Source: Pseudomonas hygromyciniae
GTDB taxonomy: Bacteria; Pseudomonadota; Gammaproteobacteria; Pseudomonadales; Pseudomonadaceae
Assembly (NCBI RefSeq): GCF_016925675.1
Contig: NZ_CP070506.1
Location: forward strand, 3,842,501-3,906,500
Direction of reading: 5' to 3'
DNA length: 64,000 nt
The notes under the pieces: model-generated
The model's input: only the letters and a program-made list of their open reading frames with translations
What the model was told of the DNA's origin: nothing
Databases searched by the model: none
Shown here: piece by piece, positions 47,194 to 55,729 of the stretch
Layout of the letters: every line of letters begins with the position of its first letter
Numbering within the stretch: position 1 is the stretch's first letter
Position numbers and translations under genes: made by a program

Positions 47194-48204
47194 CTATTTG
47201 ACCAGCCGGGTTTCCTTCGACGGGCGGTAGCCGAAATAGGCGCTGTAGCATTTGCTGAAGTGGCTGGGGGACACAAACCCGCAGGCCACCAGCACATCGA
47301 CCTGGGACAGCTCGGTGTGCTGCAGCAGGCGCCGGGCCTCGGTGATCCGCAGCTCCATGTAATAACGCTGCGGCGTGGTCCCCAATTGCTCGCGGAACAG
47401 GCGCTCCAACTGGCGCCGCGAGCGCCCGGCGTACACCGCCAGTTGCTCCAGGGCCAGGGGCTCTTCGAGGTTGGCATCCATCAGTCGCACCACTTCGCGT
47501 AGCGGCGCACTCACGCAGATATTTTCTGCGGGCTTGATCCGCCGGTAACGCGACTCCTCAAAGGCCAGGATATCTTCGATCCCTTCCACCAACGCCTTGT
47601 CGTGCAGGCTCTTGATCCAGTCCAGAGCCATATGGAACGCCCCTGATGGGCTGGATGCACTGAGGCGATCACGATCGATCACGTACGGCTCGCTACTGAC
47701 CTGGGTGGCCTTGGCGATTTCCGTCAGGGCCGGGCGGTGTTCCGGGTGGATGGCACAGCGATAGCCATCGAGCACCCCGGCCTTGCCCAGGAACCACGCC
47801 CCGTTCCATAAGCCGGCAAGGATCACGCCCTGTTGCGCCGCGGCCTTGAGCAGTTCGATAAAGCTTTCGCTGGCTTTGAGCTGGGTGCGGTAGCCGCCGC
47901 AAATCACCAGTAGGTCGAGGTCGGCCAGCGCGCTGTGGTCCAGGCGTGCGTCGGGGCGAATCACCAAGCCCAGGTCGCTGATCACCTCCTGCTCGTCCAG
48001 GCCGAAGGTGCGCGAGGTGAACAACTCCGGACGCAGCAAGTTGGCGGTGATGAAGGTGTCCAGCGTCTGGGTGAAGGCCGGCAGGGAAAAATGCTCCAAC
48101 AACACAAACCCTGCGCGCACCAGGCGCGGGGCCTGGCCGGGGGTTTCGTTCAGGTAGCGCAGGTTCTTGCCTTTCATGCCGCCGCTGAATTGTCGTCTTT
48201 CCAT
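47194..48204 (-). CDS. GlxA-type transcription regulator (DJ-1/PfpI domain plus AraC HTH)
   Basis: A 336-residue regulator: amidotransferase-like DJ-1/PfpI sensing domain (about 25-190: RAGFVLLEHFSLPAFTQTLDTF; LLVICGGYRTQL; GVILAGLWNGAWFLGKAGVLDGY) and a C-terminal AraC domain (235-330: LEEPLALEQLAVYAGRSRRQLERLFREQLGTTPQRYYMELRI). The nucleophile position in the sensor reads W-N-G rather than a Cys elbow, so it is regulatory, not enzymatic. Related proteins (GbdR, CdhR, ArgR) sense quaternary amines or amino acids. The target here is unknown. Confidence 0.88.
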   Translation of the reverse strand: MERRQFSGGMKGKNLRYLNETPGQAPRLVRAGFVLLEHFSLPAFTQTLDTFITANLLRPELFTSRTFGLDEQEVISDLGLVIRPDARLDHSALADLDLLVICGGYRTQLKASESFIELLKAAAQQGVILAGLWNGAWFLGKAGVLDGYRCAIHPEHRPALTEIAKATQVSSEPYVIDRDRLSASSPSGAFHMALDWIKSLHDKALVEGIEDILAFEESRYRRIKPAENICVSAPLREVVRLMDANLEEPLALEQLAVYAGRSRRQLERLFREQLGTTPQRYYMELRITEARRLLQHTELSQVDVLVACGFVSPSHFSKCYSAYFGYRPSKETRLVK

Positions 48205-48221
48205 TATTGTTCGACCTGTCT

Positions 48222-48247
48222 GCGGGCGCCGGCAAGCCGGCTGCTAC
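48222..48247. repeat. Solitary REP unit
   Basis: GGCGCCGGCAAGCCGGCTGC followed by TACA, between the GlxA-type and hpaR genes. Confidence 0.55.
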
Positions 48248-48253
48248 AAGGGC

Positions 48254-48676
48254 TTAGGGCTTGATGTTTTTCAGCTGGTTGAGCAGCTCGAGCAGTTGCT
48301 GCAATTGCTCTTCGCCGAACTGCTCCTGGATCTTCTGGTAGTTGCTTTCCATCCCCGCGCTCATCTCGACGAAACACTGTTGCCCCTGCTCGGTGAGGTT
48401 CACGAACACGCGGCGCTGGTCTTCGCTGGACTTGCGCCGGCGCACGATGCCGTCGCGCTCCAGGCGCGCCAGCACCCCGGTCATGCTCGGCTTGAGGATG
48501 CAGGCCAGGTGCGCCAGTTGATGGCTTTCCAGTTCACCCTGCTGGCGCAGGATACGAATCACCCGCCACTGCTGTTCGGTCAGTTGGTGTTCATTGAGCA
48601 ACGGGCGGAAAAATGCCATCGCGGCTTCGCGGGCCTGCAGCAGGGTCAGCGTCAGGGAAGGTCTGGGAATGGACAT
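48254..48676 (-). CDS. hpaR: HpaR, MarR-type repressor of homoprotocatechuate degradation
   Basis: A 140-residue MarR regulator; winged helix about 30-110 (LTEQQWRVIRILRQQGELESHQLAHLACILKPSMTGVLARLERDGIVRRRKSSEDQRRVFVNLT). The opening RPSLTLTLLQAREAAMAFFRP is characteristic of HpaR. It lies at the left end of the hpa block, divergent from the porin. A close paralogue sits at the other end (58804-59226), about 60% identical by eye. It is expected to release DNA when it binds homoprotocatechuate or 4-hydroxyphenylacetate. Confidence 0.88.
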   Translation of the reverse strand: MSIPRPSLTLTLLQAREAAMAFFRPLLNEHQLTEQQWRVIRILRQQGELESHQLAHLACILKPSMTGVLARLERDGIVRRRKSSEDQRRVFVNLTEQGQQCFVEMSAGMESNYQKIQEQFGEEQLQQLLELLNQLKNIKP

Positions 48677-48811
48677 GGTTCACGCACAAAAGAGATCGAA
48701 GCGTCGAAGCTTAGGGTCGCCTCCCCGGGCATGCAAGCCGGCCGCCGCACAAACTCGTTAACCTCGACACGAATTATTTTTCAGACGCATAAATTACCTA
48801 CCCATAATAAA

Positions 48812-48825
48812 TATAACATGTTAAC
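48812..48825. promoter_or_regulatory. HpaR-type operator candidate (weak copy)
   Basis: TATAACATGTTAAC: one arm (TTAAC) matches the GTTAA-N4-TTAAC motif of the hpa promoters, the other differs at two places. It lies between hpaR and the porin. Confidence 0.4.
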
Positions 48826-48889
48826 AATATGCCACTCCCTTGAGTGATCCGAAGGGCGATACCTACAAAAACAACAAAAGGAATCTGTC

Positions 48890-50147
48890 ATGCATTTGCG
48901 CCTCCTTCCCCTGGCGGCCAGCGCCGGCCTGTGCGCTACGTTCAGCCCCTTGAGCGCCTACGCCGAGTTTATCCAGGACAGCAAGGCCAGCCTCGACCTG
49001 CGCAACTTCTATATGAACCGCGACTTTCGCCAGACCAACGCCCCACAGAACAAGGCCGATGAATGGGCCCAGGGTTTTGTGCTGCGCCTGGAGTCAGGCT
49101 ACACCGAAGGCTTGGTAGGCCTTGGCGTGGATGCCTTGGGCGAATTGGGCGTCAAGCTCGACTCCAGCCGCGACCGGCGTGGCACCGGCCTGCTGGCGTA
49201 TGGCGCCAGCCAGCAGCCCGTCGACAACTACAGCGAACTGGGCTTGACGGCCAAGGTGCGGGTAGCGAAAAACCGTGCTCAAGGCCGGCACCCTGCAGCC
49301 GCAATTGCCCGTGGCCGCCTACAACGACACCCGGCTCCTGCCCTCGACCTACACCGGTGAACTGGTCACGTCCCAGGACATCGCCGGCCTGACCCTGAAC
49401 CTGGGTCGCCTGGAAAAACACAACCTGCGCGACTCCTCCAGCAACGACCCGATGAGCTACGCCGGCGTCGACAGCAGCCACCTGGACCTGGCCGGTGGCA
49501 CCTACGCCATCACCCCACAGTTGGCGACCACCTACTACTACGCGCAGATGCAGGATATCTACCGCCAGCACTTTATCGGCCTGGTGCACGACCTACCGCT
49601 GGCCAACGGCATGAGCCTGCGCAGCGACCTGCGTTACTTCGACACCCGCGAGCAAGGCAGCCATGCACTGCGCGGGGCATCGCGAGTGGACGGTGGGCGG
49701 ATCGACAACCGTTTCTTCAACGGCATGCTGAGCCTGTCGACCGGGGCCCATAAATTCGGCCTGGGCTACCAGAACCTCTCGGGCGACGGCGATTTCGCCT
49801 ACCCGGGCCTGGACCCCTACTCCGTCAACCTGGTGACCATCAACGTGTTCACCAAGGCCCAGACCGATGCCTGGCAGGCGCGCTACGACTACAACTTCGC
49901 CGCCCTCGGCCTGCCGGGGCTGACCTTCATGACCCGCTATGTGGATGGCAGCCATGTGCGGACCGCCAGCGTGCGCAATGGCCGCGAATGGGAGCGCGAT
50001 ACCGACCTGACCTACACCGTGCAGAGCGGGCCGCTGAAAAACGTCAACGTCAGGCTGCGCAACGCAACCCTGCGTTCGAGTAACGGCCTGACCAGCGATA
50101 TCGACGAAAGCCGCATCATCGTTGGCTACAGCCTGGCGTTGTGGTGA
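48890..50147 (+). pseudogene. OprD-family porin of the hpa block, broken by one +1 insertion
   Basis: About 418 residues after repair. A signal peptide (1-24, LSAYAEF), then OprD-family strands: ASLDLRNFYMNRDFRQ, EWAQGFVLRLESGYTEGLVGLGVDALG, and a terminal strand SRIIVGYSLALW. The frame breaks at the A5 run 49268-49272; with four A it reads KVRVAKTVLKAGTLQPQLPV. Frames are good for 48890-49267 and 49273-50147. Its place between hpaR and hpaA suggests uptake of 4-hydroxyphenylacetate or a related aromatic acid across the outer membrane. Confidence 0.87.
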
Positions 50148-51047
50148 TCAGCGCAGGCCCGATTGGCGCAGGCGGTACTCCCCCGGCGTCATCTGGGCGT
50201 AGCGCTGGAAAAACCGGCTGAAATAGGCCGGATCCTTGAAGCCCAGTTGGTAGCAGATTTCATTGGCGGAACTGCCGGTAAACAGCAGCAGGCGCTTGGC
50301 TTCCTGCATCAGCCGTTCGAGCACCAGGCGCTTGGACGGCAGATCGGCAATGCGCCGGCATACGTCGTTGAGCCGCGCTTCGGTGACGCCGATGGCTTCG
50401 GCATAGGCCGACAGCGGCCAGTGCAGTAGATAGTGGTCTTCGATCAGCTCATTGAAGCGATGGAAGATGCGCAGGTCTTCATGGCGCGCCGGGCGTGCTT
50501 CCAGGGAATTGGCGCTGAGCCTGAGCAAGCTGATCATGATCAACCGGGTCAGGCTTTCCAGGGCCACTGCGCGACCGGCGCTGGTGCTGTTGATCTCGTT
50601 GCACAGCTCGTCAAACAGCCACTCCAGCCGCTTGATTTCGGGCTGGAACTGCGGCGCCAGGCGGGCCAGCGCCACGCAGGCCGGTGGCACGTGCGGGCCG
50701 GGGGCAAGGCTTGGATCGGCATCGATCAGCGCCCGCACCAGTTGCTGGCGTACGGTCAATACGTGGCCGTCGGCATCGGCTTCGGTGACAAACGCATGGG
50801 CCACCGTCGGTGGCGTAAGGAAAAACATCGGCCCGGATTCCAGGTACTGCTGGTCGTCGAGGTAGACCCGCACGGCGCCGCTCTTGACGTAATGCACCTG
50901 GAAAAACCGGTCATGGCGATGCACGGGCATATTGCGCCCGAAAAAACCCGCCAGGTTGCCGAGCCGGTCGTAATGCACGTCGGCATCGCTGTAGCGCTGG
51001 TCGTAGACCTGGCCGATGTTGATGTTGGGGATCGGTTTCACAGGCAT
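50148..51047 (-). CDS. hpaA: HpaA, AraC-type activator of 4-hydroxyphenylacetate catabolism
   Basis: A 299-residue regulator: N-terminal cupin sensor (about 10-110: DVHYDRLGNLAGFFGRNMPVHRHDRFFQVHYVKSG; GPMFFLTPPTVAHAFVTE) and C-terminal AraC HTH (205-295: YAEAIGVTEARLNDVCRRIADLPSKRLVLERLMQEAKRLL; FKDPAYFSRFFQRYAQMTPGEYR). The sensor wording matches HpaA, which activates the hydroxylase genes on 4-hydroxyphenylacetate. ATG 51047 is chosen; GTG 51083 is in frame upstream. It ends one base after the convergent porin stop and is divergent from hpaG1. The hpaBC genes it normally controls are not here. Confidence 0.87.
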   Translation of the reverse strand: MPVKPIPNINIGQVYDQRYSDADVHYDRLGNLAGFFGRNMPVHRHDRFFQVHYVKSGAVRVYLDDQQYLESGPMFFLTPPTVAHAFVTEADADGHVLTVRQQLVRALIDADPSLAPGPHVPPACVALARLAPQFQPEIKRLEWLFDELCNEINSTSAGRAVALESLTRLIMISLLRLSANSLEARPARHEDLRIFHRFNELIEDHYLLHWPLSAYAEAIGVTEARLNDVCRRIADLPSKRLVLERLMQEAKRLLLFTGSSANEICYQLGFKDPAYFSRFFQRYAQMTPGEYRLRQSGLR

Positions 51048-51094
51048 CTCTTTATTGTTTTTTGCACCCGATGATTTTGCCACGCTTGACGGTA

Positions 51095-51128
51095 GTTAAC
51101 ATATTAATTATAACGTTAACACATTAAC
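51095..51128. promoter_or_regulatory. Tandem HpaR-type operators between hpaA and hpaG1
   Basis: Two copies of the same palindrome: 51095-51108 GTTAACATATTAAT (one mismatch) and 51115-51128 GTTAACACATTAAC (perfect GTTAA-N4-TTAAC). Their centres are 20 bases apart, two helical turns, in the divergent promoter. Confidence 0.6.
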
Positions 51129-51168
51129 GAACTGCCTCCAGAGCAGTCGCCATCGCCAGGAGAAATCC

Positions 51169-51834
51169 ATGAGCCGTACCCTGCATGATGTTGCCAGCGG
51201 CACCCTGTTCGGCGTCGCGCTGAACTACCAGGGCTTGCTGAACCAGCGTCTCGCTGAATTCGAACAGCCGCCGTACCAGAAGCCGCCGGTCAAGCCGGTG
51301 CTGTTTATCAAGACGCCCAATACGCGCAACGGTCATGACGGCGTAGTGCTTCATCCCGCTGGCCAGCGCCTGCAACCTGGCCCGGCGCTGGGCGTGGTGA
51401 TCGGCAAAAATGCCAGCCGCGTCAGCGTGGAAAACGCTCTGGATTATGTGGCGGGCTACACCATCGTCAATGAATTCAGCCTGCCGGAAGACAGCTACTA
51501 CCGCCCCGCCGTCAAAGCCAAGTGCCGCGACGGGTTCTGCGCCCTCGGCCCGGAACTGGTGGCCCGCGAGCAGATCGCCAACCCCCATCAGTTGAGTCTC
51601 AAGCTGTTCGTCAACGGCGAGTTGCGCCAGCAGAACACCACCGCCAACTTTGTGCGTGATATCCCCCGGTTGATCGCCGAGATCAGCGAATTCATGACCC
51701 TGCATGCAGGCGATGTGCTGATCACCGGGACGCCTGAAGGCCGGGTGGATGTACAGCCCGGCGACACCGTCGAAGTCGAGATCAGCGGCCTGGGCCGCCT
51801 GGTCAACCACATCCAGGCCGAGGAACAGCCATGA
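51169..51834 (+). CDS. hpaG1: HpaG N-terminal-type subunit: homoprotocatechuate pathway isomerase/decarboxylase
   Basis: A 221-residue FAH-fold enzyme, corresponding to one half of the fused enteric HpaG. It acts on 5-oxo-pent-3-ene-1,2,5-tricarboxylate (decarboxylation and isomerisation of the resulting dienol). Family motifs: GTLFGVALNY, KPPVKPVLFIKTPNT, LGVVIGKNASRVS, GYTIVNEFSLPEDSYYRP and GDVLITGTPEGRVDVQPGD. CAGGAGAAATCC precedes the ATG. Its stop overlaps hpaG2 by four bases. In Pseudomonas the two halves are separate genes, as here. Confidence 0.92.
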   Translation: MSRTLHDVASGTLFGVALNYQGLLNQRLAEFEQPPYQKPPVKPVLFIKTPNTRNGHDGVVLHPAGQRLQPGPALGVVIGKNASRVSVENALDYVAGYTIVNEFSLPEDSYYRPAVKAKCRDGFCALGPELVAREQIANPHQLSLKLFVNGELRQQNTTANFVRDIPRLIAEISEFMTLHAGDVLITGTPEGRVDVQPGDTVEVEISGLGRLVNHIQAEEQP

Positions 51835-52601
51835 AACACGCGCGCATCCGTTTTGAAGGCCAGGTCCATCAGGTCCACGTCGAAGATTTCAATGCTGTGC
51901 GCCTGGCTGACGGCCGGCTGCTGGCCGAAGACCAGGTCCAGTGGCTGCCACCGGCTACCGGCAATATGTTCGCCCTGGGCCTGAACTACGCCGACCATGC
52001 CGCCGAACTGGCCTTCGCCCCGCCCACCGAGCCGCTGGCATTTATCAAGTCGCCCGGTACCTACACCGGACACAACCAGATCACCTGGCGCCCCGACAAC
52101 ATCGCCTATATGCACTACGAGTGCGAATTGGTGGCGGTGATCGGCAAGCCGGCGCGCAACGTCAAGCGCGAGGATGCCCTGGAATACCTGGCCGGCTACA
52201 CCGTGTGCAACGACTACGCGATCCGCGACTACCTGGAAAACTACTACCGCCCCAACCTGCGGGTGAAAAACCGCGACGCCACCACCCCGGTCGGCCCGTG
52301 GATCGTCGATGTGGCCGATGTGCCGGACCCGAGCAACCTGACCCTGCGCACCTGGATCAACGGTGAACTGCGCCAGGAAGGCAGCACCCGCGACATGATT
52401 TTCGATATCCCCTACCTGATCGAATACCTGTCCAGCTTCATGACCCTGCAACCCGGCGACATGATCGCCACCGGCACCCCAGAAGGCCTGGCCGATGTGG
52501 TGCCAGGGGATGAAGTGGTGGTGGAAGTGCAAGGCGTCGGCCGCCTGGTCAACCGAATTGTCAGCGAGGCGGACTTTTTCGCCGCCCGCAAAGAGGCTTG
52601 A
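51831..52601 (+). CDS. hpaG2: HpaG C-terminal-type subunit: homoprotocatechuate pathway isomerase/decarboxylase
   Basis: A 256-residue FAH-fold enzyme forming the second half of HpaG activity with the preceding subunit. Motifs: GNMFALGLNYADHAAEL, KSPGTYTGHNQ, MHYECELVAVIGKPARNV (metal-binding Glu), GYTVCNDYAIRDYLENYYRPN and GDMIATGTPEGLADVVPGD. It overlaps hpaG1 by four bases; the hpaE start lies five bases after its stop, so the three are coupled. Confidence 0.92.
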   Translation: MKHARIRFEGQVHQVHVEDFNAVRLADGRLLAEDQVQWLPPATGNMFALGLNYADHAAELAFAPPTEPLAFIKSPGTYTGHNQITWRPDNIAYMHYECELVAVIGKPARNVKREDALEYLAGYTVCNDYAIRDYLENYYRPNLRVKNRDATTPVGPWIVDVADVPDPSNLTLRTWINGELRQEGSTRDMIFDIPYLIEYLSSFMTLQPGDMIATGTPEGLADVVPGDEVVVEVQGVGRLVNRIVSEADFFAARKEA

Positions 52602-52606
52602 ACACC

Positions 52607-54067
52607 ATGATCAAACACTGGATCAACGGCCGCGAGGTCGAAAGCAAAGACACCTTCATCAACTACAACCCGGCCACCGGCGAGGCGATTGGTGAAGTGG
52701 CCAGCGGCGGCGCCGAAGAAGTCGCCCAGGCCGTGGCCGCCGCCAAGGAAGCCTTCCCCAAGTGGGCCAACACCCCGGCCAAGGAGCGCGCGCGCCTGAT
52801 GCGCAAGCTCGGCGAACTGATCGAGCAAAACGTGCCCCACCTGGCCGAACTGGAAACCCTGGACACCGGCCTGCCGATCCACCAGACCAAGAACGTGCTG
52901 ATCCCACGGGCTTCGCACAACTTTGATTTCTTCGCCGAAGTCTGCACACGCATGGACGGCCACAGTTACCCGGTGGACGACCAGATGCTCAACTACACCC
53001 TCTACCAACCGGTGGGTGTGTGTGCGCTGGTGTCGCCGTGGAACGTGCCGTTCATGACCGCCACCTGGAAGACCGCACCGTGCCTGGCCCTGGGCAACAC
53101 GGCGGTCTTGAAGATGTCCGAGCTATCGCCGCTGACCGCCAACGAACTGGGGCGCCTGGCCCTCGAAGCGGGAATCCCCAAAGGCGTGCTCAACGTGATC
53201 CAGGGCTACGGCGCCACCGCCGGCGATGCCCTGGTGCGTCACCAGGATGTGCGGGCGATTTCCTTTACCGGCGGCACCGCCACCGGCAAGAAAATCATGC
53301 AGACCGCCGGCCTGAAAAAATACTCCATGGAGTTGGGCGGCAAGTCGCCGGTGCTGATTTTTGAAGACGCCGACCTCGAACGCGCCCTGGATGCCGCGCT
53401 GTTCACCATCTTCTCGCTCAACGGCGAGCGCTGCACCGCCGGCAGCCGGGTGTTTATCCAAGAGAGCGTGTACCCGCAGTTCGTCGCCGAGTTCGCCGCC
53501 CGCGCCAAGCGCCTGATTGTCGGTGACCCGCAAGACCCGAACACCCAGGTGGGCTCGATGATCACCCAAGCCCACTATGACAAAGTCACCGGCTACATCA
53601 AGATTGGCATCGAAGAAGGCGCAAACCTGGTGGCAGGCGGCCTGGAACGGCCGGCCAACCTGCCGGCACACCTGGCACGCGGGCAGTTTATCCAGCCCAC
53701 CGTATTCGCCGATGTAAACAACAACATGCGCATCGCCCAGGAAGAAATCTTCGGCCCGGTGGTGTGCCTGATTCCCTTCAAGGACGAAGCCCAGGCGCTG
53801 CAATTGGCCAACGAGACCGAATATGGCCTGGCGTCCTATATCTGGACCCAGGACATCGGCAAGGCCCATCGCCTGGCCCGTGGCATCGAGGCCGGCATGG
53901 TGTTTATCAACAGCCAGAACGTGCGCGACCTGCGTCAGCCGTTCGGCGGGGTCAAGGGCTCGGGTACCGGCCGTGAAGGCGGCCAGTACAGCTTCGAAGT
54001 TTTCGCAGAGATCAAGAACGTGTGCATCTCCATGGGTAGCCATCACATCCCGCGCTGGGGCGTGTAA
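52607..54067 (+). CDS. hpaE: HpaE, 5-carboxymethyl-2-hydroxymuconate semialdehyde dehydrogenase
   Basis: NAD-dependent aldehyde dehydrogenase of 486 residues that oxidises the ring-cleavage semialdehyde to 5-carboxymethyl-2-hydroxymuconate. The cofactor loop is FTGGTATGKKIM (about 223), the catalytic Glu is in MELGGKSPVLIF (about 245) and the nucleophile Cys in NGERCTAGSR (about 279). ATG 52607 gives the usual family length and has AAAGAGG upstream; a TTG at 52598 is in frame. A REP doublet separates it from hpaD. Confidence 0.93.
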   Translation: MIKHWINGREVESKDTFINYNPATGEAIGEVASGGAEEVAQAVAAAKEAFPKWANTPAKERARLMRKLGELIEQNVPHLAELETLDTGLPIHQTKNVLIPRASHNFDFFAEVCTRMDGHSYPVDDQMLNYTLYQPVGVCALVSPWNVPFMTATWKTAPCLALGNTAVLKMSELSPLTANELGRLALEAGIPKGVLNVIQGYGATAGDALVRHQDVRAISFTGGTATGKKIMQTAGLKKYSMELGGKSPVLIFEDADLERALDAALFTIFSLNGERCTAGSRVFIQESVYPQFVAEFAARAKRLIVGDPQDPNTQVGSMITQAHYDKVTGYIKIGIEEGANLVAGGLERPANLPAHLARGQFIQPTVFADVNNNMRIAQEEIFGPVVCLIPFKDEAQALQLANETEYGLASYIWTQDIGKAHRLARGIEAGMVFINSQNVRDLRQPFGGVKGSGTGREGGQYSFEVFAEIKNVCISMGSHHIPRWGV

Positions 54068-54068
54068 C

Positions 54069-54168
54069 TGTAGGAGCGGGCTGGCCCGCGAGGGTCGTTA
54101 ACGATAACGCTGGCTGTCAGGGTTAACGCGGTGACCTTGCGTTTTTCGCGAGCGAGCTCGCTCCTACA
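54069..54168. repeat. REP doublet inside the hpa operon
   Basis: TGTAGGAGCGGGCTGGCCCG and inverted partner CGAGCGAGCTCGCTCCTACA, between hpaE and hpaD. As a stable stem it may change the relative amount of mRNA on either side. Confidence 0.88.
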
Positions 54169-54214
54169 GGGTCCGCAGAGCACCAACAAGAATAATGAAA
54201 TCAGGAGAATGATC

Positions 54215-55072
54215 ATGGGTGAAGTAGTCCTGGCAGCGAAAATCTGCCACGTGCCTTCCATGTACCTGTCGGAACTGCCGGGCAAGCACCACGGCTGTCG
54301 CGAGGCGGCGATTGCCGGGCACAAGGAGATCGGGCGCCGCGCCCGTGAACTGGGGGCCGACACCGCCGTGGTTTTCGACGTGCACTGGCTGGTCAACAGC
54401 GGCTATCACATCAACGGTGGTGAGCGTTTCCAGGGCACTTACACCAGCAATGAGCTGCCGCACTTCATCAAAAACATGGAGTACGCCTACCCCGGCTGCC
54501 CGGAACTGGGTGAACTGATTGCCGCCGAAGCCAACCTGGCCGGGGTGCGCAGCATGAACCACAACATCCCGAGCCTGGAGCTGGAATACGGCACCCTGGT
54601 GCCCATGCGCTACATGCACATGGATGTGCCCGAAGAACAGAAATTCAATGTGGTCTCCATCGCCGCCTGGTGCGCCTGGCATCGCCTGCAAGACAGCTTC
54701 GCCTTTGGGGCTGCCGTGCGCCGGGCCATCGAGAAGAGTGATCGCAAGGTGCTGGTGCTGGCCTCGGGATCTCTGTCGCACCGTTTCTCCGACGACCGCG
54801 AGGCCGAAGCCAACATCCACAACTGGACCCGCGAGTTCGACAAGCAAGTGGACATGCATGTGGTGCAGATGTGGCGTGAAGGCCGCTTCAAGGAATTCTG
54901 CGCGATGCTCCCGGACTACGCCGAGCACTGTTTTGGCGAAGGCAAGATGCACGACACCGCGATGCTCCTGGGTTTGCTCGGCGGGCCTGAGTACAACCGC
55001 CCCGCAGAGATCATCACCGAGCCATTCGGCAGCTCCGGCACCGGCCAGATCAACGCCATTTTCCCGCTCTGA
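54215..55072 (+). CDS. hpaD: HpaD, 3,4-dihydroxyphenylacetate 2,3-dioxygenase
   Basis: Extradiol ring-cleavage dioxygenase of 285 residues (LigB fold). It opens homoprotocatechuate to 5-carboxymethyl-2-hydroxymuconate semialdehyde using Fe(II) and oxygen. Family features: ICHVPSMYLSELPGKHHGCREAAIAG (metal-site His), AVVFDVHWLVNSGYHINGG, NHNIPSLELEYGTLVPMRYM (His/Glu), LVLASGSLSHRFSDD. ATG 54215 is chosen with TCAGGAG eight bases upstream; an earlier ATG at 54209 is too close to that site. Confidence 0.93.
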   Translation: MGEVVLAAKICHVPSMYLSELPGKHHGCREAAIAGHKEIGRRARELGADTAVVFDVHWLVNSGYHINGGERFQGTYTSNELPHFIKNMEYAYPGCPELGELIAAEANLAGVRSMNHNIPSLELEYGTLVPMRYMHMDVPEEQKFNVVSIAAWCAWHRLQDSFAFGAAVRRAIEKSDRKVLVLASGSLSHRFSDDREAEANIHNWTREFDKQVDMHVVQMWREGRFKEFCAMLPDYAEHCFGEGKMHDTAMLLGLLGGPEYNRPAEIITEPFGSSGTGQINAIFPL

Positions 55073-55078
55073 ATACAG

Positions 55079-55113
55079 GTGGGAGCTGTCTCGCCCGGCG
55101 AGACCGCTCCCAC
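55079..55113. repeat. Short REP-like hairpin between hpaD and hpaF
   Basis: GTGGGAGCTGTCTCGCC and GGCGAGACCGCTCCCAC, nearly complementary arms with almost no loop; a compact form of the REP stem. Confidence 0.65.
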
Positions 55114-55142
55114 ATTGAATCGCGCACAGAAGGAGGCTTTGC

Positions 55143-55535
55143 ATGCCGCATTTCATCGCCGAATACACCAACAACCTCGAATCCCAGGCCGACCTGCCGG
55201 GGCTATTTGCAAAGGTTCACCAGGTGCTGGGAGACAGTGGCGTGTTCCCCCTGGGCGGCATCCGCAGCCGTGCCGTACGCCTGGACACCTGGCGCATGGC
55301 CGACGGCAAGCACGACTACGCCTTCGTCCATATGACCCTCAAGGTCGGCCATGGCCGTGACCTGGCCACCCGCCAGACAGTGGCCGAAACCCTGTTCATG
55401 GTGATCACCGAACACTTCGCCGCCTTGCAGGCGCAACGGCTGCTGGCCCTGTCGTTCGAGATGATCGAGTTGCACCCGCAGTTGAATTTCAAACAGAACA
55501 ACGTCCACGCGTTTTTAAGCAACCAGGCGGGCTGA
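55143..55535 (+). CDS. hpaF: HpaF, 5-carboxymethyl-2-hydroxymuconate delta-isomerase
   Basis: A 130-residue tautomerase-like isomerase that moves the double bond in 5-carboxymethyl-2-hydroxymuconate. The N-terminal Met is followed by the catalytic Pro (MPHFIAEYTNNL). Other family stretches are GIRSRAVRLDTWRMADG and LSFEMIELHPQLNFKQNN. AAGGAGGCTTTGC lies before the ATG. It sits between hpaD and the transporter gene. Confidence 0.92.
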   Translation: MPHFIAEYTNNLESQADLPGLFAKVHQVLGDSGVFPLGGIRSRAVRLDTWRMADGKHDYAFVHMTLKVGHGRDLATRQTVAETLFMVITEHFAALQAQRLLALSFEMIELHPQLNFKQNNVHAFLSNQAG

Positions 55536-55560
55536 CATCCATCGACTGAACAAGATCACC

Positions 55561-55660
55561 TGTAGGAGCGAGCTTGCTCGCGAAGATCGTCAACGATAAC
55601 GCGTGCCTGCTGGATAACCGCGATGGCCTTGAGGCCTTAGCAAGCAAGCTCGTGCCTACA
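55561..55660. repeat. REP doublet between hpaF and hpaX
   Basis: TGTAGGAGCGAGCTTGCTCG and a decayed inverted partner (CAAGCAAGCTCGTGCCTACA, with mismatches). Confidence 0.85.
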
Positions 55661-55729
55661 GTGGGTTTCATTCGCTTGACGGGGCAGTCTCGCCTCCACA
55701 ACGGCCTCTCAGACAAAAAGTACAACATC